Positions 23,440 through 27,570 of a stretch of DNA of 27,570 bases are shown here, piece after piece. The position numbers were made by a program, and so were the translations under genes. The number at the start of each line of letters is the position of its first letter. Position 1 is the first letter of the stretch. The stretch lies in NCBI GenBank assembly GCA_002401295.1, contig NVSR01000115.1:1-27570 (forward strand), in the 5' to 3' direction. The notes under the pieces were generated by a model. It was not told the DNA's origin. It worked only from the letters and a program-made list of their open reading frames with translations, and did no database searches. The stretch is from SAR324 cluster bacterium. GTDB taxonomy: Bacteria > SAR324 > XYD2-FULL-50-16.

Positions 23440-25425
23440 ATGGTAACAATCCCTCAAATTTTACAAGGAACTGATGGCATTCGGGGCCGGGTTCGCCTCC
23501 AGCAGGAAAATACAAGCTTAACATCCCTCCAGTACTTCTTGGAAAGTGGATTCCTGACTCCCTCTTTTTTTGAACATTATACCTATGCTTACGCAGCCTT
23601 ACTCTTGTCTACGGGTATGGCTGAACTTGGGGATAAAATCATTGTCGGCTGGGATCCTAGGGATAAAGATGGAATTTTTAATCAGGCGGCTATGAATGGA
23701 CTGCGTAAAGCAGGTTTGACTGTAGTCCAGGTTGGAACTCTGCCCACACCGGCTATTCCTTTATACATGATCCATCAGGGAGCTGTAGGTAGTGTGGTTC
23801 TAACGGCCTCCCACAATCCGTCCGATCAAAATGGCATCAAATTATTCCATGGTTTCACCGCATTAAAATTCTTACCCCGTGATGATCGCCAGCTAACACA
23901 AATTATTGAGGATCAACAGACTCTGAATCTTGAGGAATTGCCCCTTGCCGCGGATTTGGAAGATCACTCACAGGTTGCCAAGGAATTATTCATTTCCTTC
24001 TGTTGTGATGGCAAGAATAGTTGGGTGGAAAAGGAAAATTTTAATGACACTATCCTGGTCGTGGATGCTTCGAAGGGGGCTATAGGGACTGTGGCGCAAG
24101 AAATTTTTTCTACCTTTAATTTTAAGGAAGTTATCTATACGAACCTGGAAGGCAATATCAATGAGTCTTGCGGGGTTGCTGATCTAGAGGGGAGAGAGGT
24201 AGTCACCCGAGAGGAAATTACTACAGAGGGGGCTCCTTTTCAAGGTTATGAGGCTTTAAGGGCACTCATGGATAAAGTTGATGAGGTACCGGAGATCAAA
24301 GCAGGTGGCCTTAAACTGATTGGCCTGGTGTTTGATGGGGATGGGGATCGTTGTTATCGATTAGATTACATGCCTGATGAAGATGAAGTTTTGGTTTCTT
24401 CGGGAGATTTTTTGGGGATTCACCAAGCTCGATTCCTCCAGTCCCAAGGAAAAACCGGTACTTTTATCAATACAGTAGAGAGCGATCTCAACGTTGCGAT
24501 TACCGCAGAAAATATGGGTTTTGATGCAATCCTGACCGGTGTTGGTGATAAGTGGATTCTCTTGCAAGCCCTATTGGATTGGCTGCAGTGCCAAGTAAGT
24601 TCCGAGAGTGAGCTGCACAAAGCTTTATTGGACGCCAGGGAAGGGGCACAGGCCTCGGGGTTGATGATCTCAAAACTCTGGAAGGAATATCAAGCGATTG
24701 ACCAAGGAAAAACACCCCGTTTTCTCTTGGGTCTAGAGGAATCTGGGCATAGTATTACCCCTGGTTATCTCTCAACTCCTAGAGGAACAACTCTATTTTT
24801 TGCAGGCAATGGAATCAAAGCAGGGTTAAACTCCCTGGTCGCAATTCGAGCTCTCAATACGTCTCTACGTCACCCCTATGAAGAAGGGGTGAAACAGACA
24901 TTTTATACCTATTATGTTGATAAATCACGCCTGCAACCTGGTCATGCTCTGCGGCAAGAGTTGACTGATTTTCTGAGCCAAGAGGTAGAAAAAGTATTAC
25001 CCCCTGAGTTTAATGGTAAAATTGTGGACTTTCCGGAAGAGAGTTCCATGCTGTATTGCAAAATTTTCCAAAAAGAAAAACTACAAGGAGCTATCTTTAT
25101 TCGTAATTCAGGAACAGAAGATAAATCAGCCCTCTACCTTCGTGGTACTCGAGAACTCGAGAAATACCTTGAGCAATTAGGGACGACTCTTCACACCTAC
25201 CTTTTGCGAAAGTTAAAAAATAGGGACAATGAATTCGCCCAATTTGAGTTGAAAATTCTGGAAGCTATCCACCACAAAACACCTGTGGAGGCTGTGGCAA
25301 AGTCCTTCCCGGACCTTCCCTTTGCCAGAGTGATGAAAGAGATTGAGTTAAAACAACACTTAATCTTTCGTAGCCAAGGCAGTTGGTCTTTAACTGAGAA
25401 GGGACAACTCTTTTTGGAAGCTTAG
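23440..25425 (+). CDS. phosphohexomutase (phosphoglucomutase/phosphomannomutase family) with extra C-terminal domain
   Basis: The 661-aa alpha-D-phosphohexomutase has all four functional loops: the phosphoserine loop LTASHNP with S124, metal-binding DGDGDR (299-304), sugar-binding GLEESGHS (431-438) and phosphate-binding RNSGTED (555-561). The N-terminus has GTDGIRGRVR. The family is usually about 450-550 residues. Here there are insertions in the middle, and about 65 residues (597-661) follow the phosphate-binding domain that look like a winged helix (KILEAIHHKTPVEAVAKSF, then LIFRSQGSWSLTEKGQLFL). Glucose, mannose or glucosamine phosphate specificity cannot be decided. AAGGA at 23423-23427 precedes the ATG by 12 nt. 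It is divergent from trpS. Confidence 0.9.
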   Translation: MVTIPQILQGTDGIRGRVRLQQENTSLTSLQYFLESGFLTPSFFEHYTYAYAALLLSTGMAELGDKIIVGWDPRDKDGIFNQAAMNGLRKAGLTVVQVGTLPTPAIPLYMIHQGAVGSVVLTASHNPSDQNGIKLFHGFTALKFLPRDDRQLTQIIEDQQTLNLEELPLAADLEDHSQVAKELFISFCCDGKNSWVEKENFNDTILVVDASKGAIGTVAQEIFSTFNFKEVIYTNLEGNINESCGVADLEGREVVTREEITTEGAPFQGYEALRALMDKVDEVPEIKAGGLKLIGLVFDGDGDRCYRLDYMPDEDEVLVSSGDFLGIHQARFLQSQGKTGTFINTVESDLNVAITAENMGFDAILTGVGDKWILLQALLDWLQCQVSSESELHKALLDAREGAQASGLMISKLWKEYQAIDQGKTPRFLLGLEESGHSITPGYLSTPRGTTLFFAGNGIKAGLNSLVAIRALNTSLRHPYEEGVKQTFYTYYVDKSRLQPGHALRQELTDFLSQEVEKVLPPEFNGKIVDFPEESSMLYCKIFQKEKLQGAIFIRNSGTEDKSALYLRGTRELEKYLEQLGTTLHTYLLRKLKNRDNEFAQFELKILEAIHHKTPVEAVAKSFPDLPFARVMKEIELKQHLIFRSQGSWSLTEKGQLFLEA

Positions 25426-25431
25426 CTATTA

Positions 25432-25459
25432 GGGGGCATAGAATTCCCCCATCATTTTT
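25432..25459 (+). terminator. probable intrinsic terminator after the phosphohexomutase gene
   Basis: GGGGG (25432-25436) and CCCCC (25446-25450) form a short GC stem with a 9-nt loop, followed by ATCA and five Ts (25455-25459). It starts 7 nt past the stop codon. The stem is short, so efficiency is uncertain. Confidence 0.5.
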
Positions 25460-25526
25460 GAATTAGTACTGTGTCAGTCATCTAATTTTAATCAAACTCA
25501 GGACCCATATCGCCAGTGAGATTTCT

Positions 25527-26249
25527 ATGAAACGAATTCTATGGATCAGCTTTTTCTTCTTCTTCACATTGCATTGGGGGGGCTTGTTGGCCCAAAACGG
25601 AGAAGACGTCCTATTGGATCCCGAGCTTCAAGTAAAAGAAACTCAGGGTAAAAGAATTGATTCTATTAAGATTGTGAATGCTCGTAAGGTCATTCTTTCA
25701 CCGGGAAATATCCAACGTATCAAGACGGGAGAAGAAGGAGAAACAATCCTGGGGATTGAATTCGAGCACCTGGACCCTATGGGGGATTTTCCAGTGGTAC
25801 GCATTCAGGGGATTCCTTTTAAGCTGACGAAGAGAGGTGAGAGCATTAAGTTTACCTGGCAGCAGGCAAGCTATGAACTCGTGTGGTTGCCACAGGGTGA
25901 TAAAGTTTCCTTACTTTCTTCCGAACCCTTTGGTGAGCGCACCTTTTCTCCAAAAGCACAACAAGTTAAAAGGGAATTACTCTATAAAGGTCTGGCGGTG
26001 GAAACGAAACGGATGAATGGAGTCCACGCCAAAATGGAAGTGACGGGCATTGTAAAAAATAGGGAAGGAAAAATGGAAAAATTTTCTGTACGGACTTTCA
26101 GTAACAAGGCTCGAGTAAAAAGCTACCAAAATGAAAATAATATTATCGCCCCCGCTTTTCAGGATCAGTATGAAAAGGGTGTGAATGGGGAAGTTCTGTT
26201 TATCTTCTCCACTAACAAACAAGGCCAGATCTATGTGTATTATCGTTAA
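25527..26249 (+). CDS. exported protein of unknown function
   Basis: The 240-aa product has a signal peptide with a very phenylalanine-rich core (ISFFFFFTL) and likely cleavage after LLA at residue 22. The mature protein is basic and beta-strand-rich and has no cysteine. I recognise no family. GAG 8 nt before the ATG is the ribosome site. Its stop lies 12 nt from the stop of the convergent binding-protein gene. It follows the phosphohexomutase by 101 nt with a probable terminator between, so it is probably transcribed separately. Confidence 0.75.
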   Translation: MKRILWISFFFFFTLHWGGLLAQNGEDVLLDPELQVKETQGKRIDSIKIVNARKVILSPGNIQRIKTGEEGETILGIEFEHLDPMGDFPVVRIQGIPFKLTKRGESIKFTWQQASYELVWLPQGDKVSLLSSEPFGERTFSPKAQQVKRELLYKGLAVETKRMNGVHAKMEVTGIVKNREGKMEKFSVRTFSNKARVKSYQNENNIIAPAFQDQYEKGVNGEVLFIFSTNKQGQIYVYYR

Positions 26250-26261
26250 GGGGTGAGAGAG

Positions 26262-27542
26262 TTAATTAGAAAAATTCAACATCAGTTCCCATATCTTGGG
26301 TGTCATCTTTTGGAAGCCCGTAGGTGTCAGGTAGCTGGAAATGACTAAATTTGATCCTTGTTTGCGATTTTTGGTGAAGTCAATTGAAACGCCACCCAAG
26401 TCAAGTTTTGTTTTCTGTACCTGATCCATGAAGTTTTTTCGAGTTAGTTCTCCAGGCATGGCTTGCAAAATTTTCAAAGTCATCTTACCGACCAGGTACC
26501 CCTCCAGAGATACGAAGCCGAATTGATCACCTAGTGCCTTTTTGGCTTCCAGCACAATGGGTAACTGGGAATCCAAGAGAGGCACAACTTGTGTCATGAT
26601 CACTTTTTCCGTGGCATTATACCTCTTGAGATCCTTCATGAAATTTTCAGCTCCTGTGAAGGAGACAGCAGAAAGAAGCCAGTGTTCCCCCTTTGATTTG
26701 GCATTCCGACTGAAATGAGCAATGTTGGCATAAACCCCAACGGTTACCACGAGCTTGCAGTGATACCCGGTTTTTTGCTCCCAATTTTTTAAAGACTGGA
26801 ATCCTTTCAAAACCTGACGGGTATTACGCGTATAAACCCCAACAGGGCCGATATTATTCCGTGGTGGATCTTCTCCCTCCATCAGTAGTAATTTCTGATA
26901 GGCTTCCAGCATTGAATGGGGGGCATTGACTTCCTGCATGGCCAACATGATTCCTTTCAATCCAGCCATGCCATAGGCATCATTCTGGACATAAGCGCAG
27001 ATCTGGGTCGGTTGTAAACCATTGCGAATGGCTTCTTTGATGATGGCTTCTGTTTCTTGAATATAGCTGGCTCGGTAGTTTACAATCGGTTGAGGATGTG
27101 GCTGCCTCAAAAGGTCAGCCCCTGTGAAAAATCCTACTGCTGGAGTCCCTTGCTCTTTTAAAATAGGTAGGGTGATTTTTGCGGTAGGTGTTCCCACATT
27201 GCCGATCATTAAGAATATCCCTTGCTTAAGCAGCTTTTTGGTCCCTGCAATACTCTTGGAGGGGACGTAAAAGTCATTTTCAAAGGAAATTTGAATTTTG
27301 CGTTTTTTGACGATTTTTCCTTGTAAGGCTGCATTCAAACCATGTTGCATCCCCTTGCCTAGCCCTTTAGCTTTTCCCTGGAGAGCCAATACGGAGCCTA
27401 AATGTATGCTTTGAGAGGATACCCCTTGATGTAGAGCGGATGCCGAAGTACTGTGGGCCCATAGCAAGCCTGCGGTAATAAAAAGCAGTGCTATGATGAT
27501 ACTTCGTGAGGCTGATTGATTGTTATTTTGAGAAAAGTCCAA
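26262..27542 (-). CDS. ABC transporter periplasmic substrate-binding protein (Leu/Ile/Val type)
   Basis: The 426-aa product has a signal peptide (hydrophobic core about 16-30, cleavage near SASA at 33-36) and a periplasmic-binding-protein type I fold of the LivJ class. Family marks are IHLGSVLALQGKAKGLGKGMQHGLNAA at the mature start, DFYVPSKSIAGTKKLL, MIGNVGTPTAKITLPIL and the later EGYLVGKMTLKIL. The ligand may be an amino acid or another small molecule. No permease or ATPase gene is in the window. The start codon is TTG at 27542, only 3 nt from AAGGAG. The frame remains open to the window edge, so the true start may lie upstream of the visible sequence. Confidence 0.85.
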   Translation of the reverse strand: MDFSQNNNQSASRSIIIALLFITAGLLWAHSTSASALHQGVSSQSIHLGSVLALQGKAKGLGKGMQHGLNAALQGKIVKKRKIQISFENDFYVPSKSIAGTKKLLKQGIFLMIGNVGTPTAKITLPILKEQGTPAVGFFTGADLLRQPHPQPIVNYRASYIQETEAIIKEAIRNGLQPTQICAYVQNDAYGMAGLKGIMLAMQEVNAPHSMLEAYQKLLLMEGEDPPRNNIGPVGVYTRNTRQVLKGFQSLKNWEQKTGYHCKLVVTVGVYANIAHFSRNAKSKGEHWLLSAVSFTGAENFMKDLKRYNATEKVIMTQVVPLLDSQLPIVLEAKKALGDQFGFVSLEGYLVGKMTLKILQAMPGELTRKNFMDQVQKTKLDLGGVSIDFTKNRKQGSNLVISSYLTPTGFQKMTPKIWELMLNFSN

Positions 27543-27570
27543 AATCTCCTTTTCGGTTAATCCTTCTTGA

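Overview
The window looks like ordinary chromosomal sequence from a Gram-negative bacterium of moderately low GC content. GmhA (LPS heptose synthesis), LolA (lipoprotein transport to the outer membrane), several Sec-exported proteins and a DksA-type RNA polymerase factor all point to an LPS-bearing cell. The very large Ser/Thr-kinase/ATPase/GAF protein, the GAF-HD-GYP protein and the PHP-type histidinol phosphatase would suit a deltaproteobacterium-like or SAR324-like lineage. That placement is an impression, not a demonstrated assignment. I saw no IS element, phage module or CRISPR array.

Layout. Positions 1-190 hold tRNA-Lys(UUU) and tRNA-Glu(UUC) with a hairpin at the tRNA-Glu 3' end. Positions 294-5997 (minus) are a signalling cassette: lipoprotein, then a 1516-residue kinase-like/STAND ATPase/GAF protein, then a STAS anti-sigma-antagonist-like protein. 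Positions 6227-9022 (minus) are the rho-rpmE-prfA block. Positions 9311-13090 (minus) are a tightly packed run: SPOUT RNA methyltransferase, DUF790/Bax1-like nuclease, HisJ histidinol phosphatase and a four-helix membrane protein resembling the FtsK N-terminal domain. Two of its three junctions are ATGA stop-start overlaps and the third has a 2-nt gap. A plus-strand SDR oxidoreductase (13252-13965) follows. Positions 13943-17439 (minus) hold a GAF-HD-GYP c-di-GMP phosphodiesterase coupled by ATGA to an exported protein with a PPC-like C-terminal domain. Positions 17559-19438 (minus) hold lolA, an exported unknown protein and dksA. guaA (19545-21077, minus) has a leader with possible attenuator structure. 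trpS, a small membrane protein and gmhA (21297-23208, minus) form a compact operon. A 661-residue phosphohexomutase with an extra C-terminal domain (23440-25425) and an exported unknown (25527-26249) lie on plus. A periplasmic Leu/Ile/Val-type binding protein (26262-27542, minus) runs to the window edge.

How the parts work together. Most genes are housekeeping: translation, transcription termination, GMP synthesis, envelope biogenesis. The less ordinary content is (1) the kinase/STAS cassette, in which the kinase domain has lost the DFG aspartate and no PP2C phosphatase or anti-sigma factor is nearby; (2) the methyltransferase-nuclease-phosphatase-membrane protein operon, which has a Bax1-like nuclease without its usual XPB helicase partner and an FtsK-like membrane domain without a motor; and (3) the HD-GYP protein translated together with a secreted partner. 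Nothing here amounts to a proven new system, but these three sets deserve comparative analysis.
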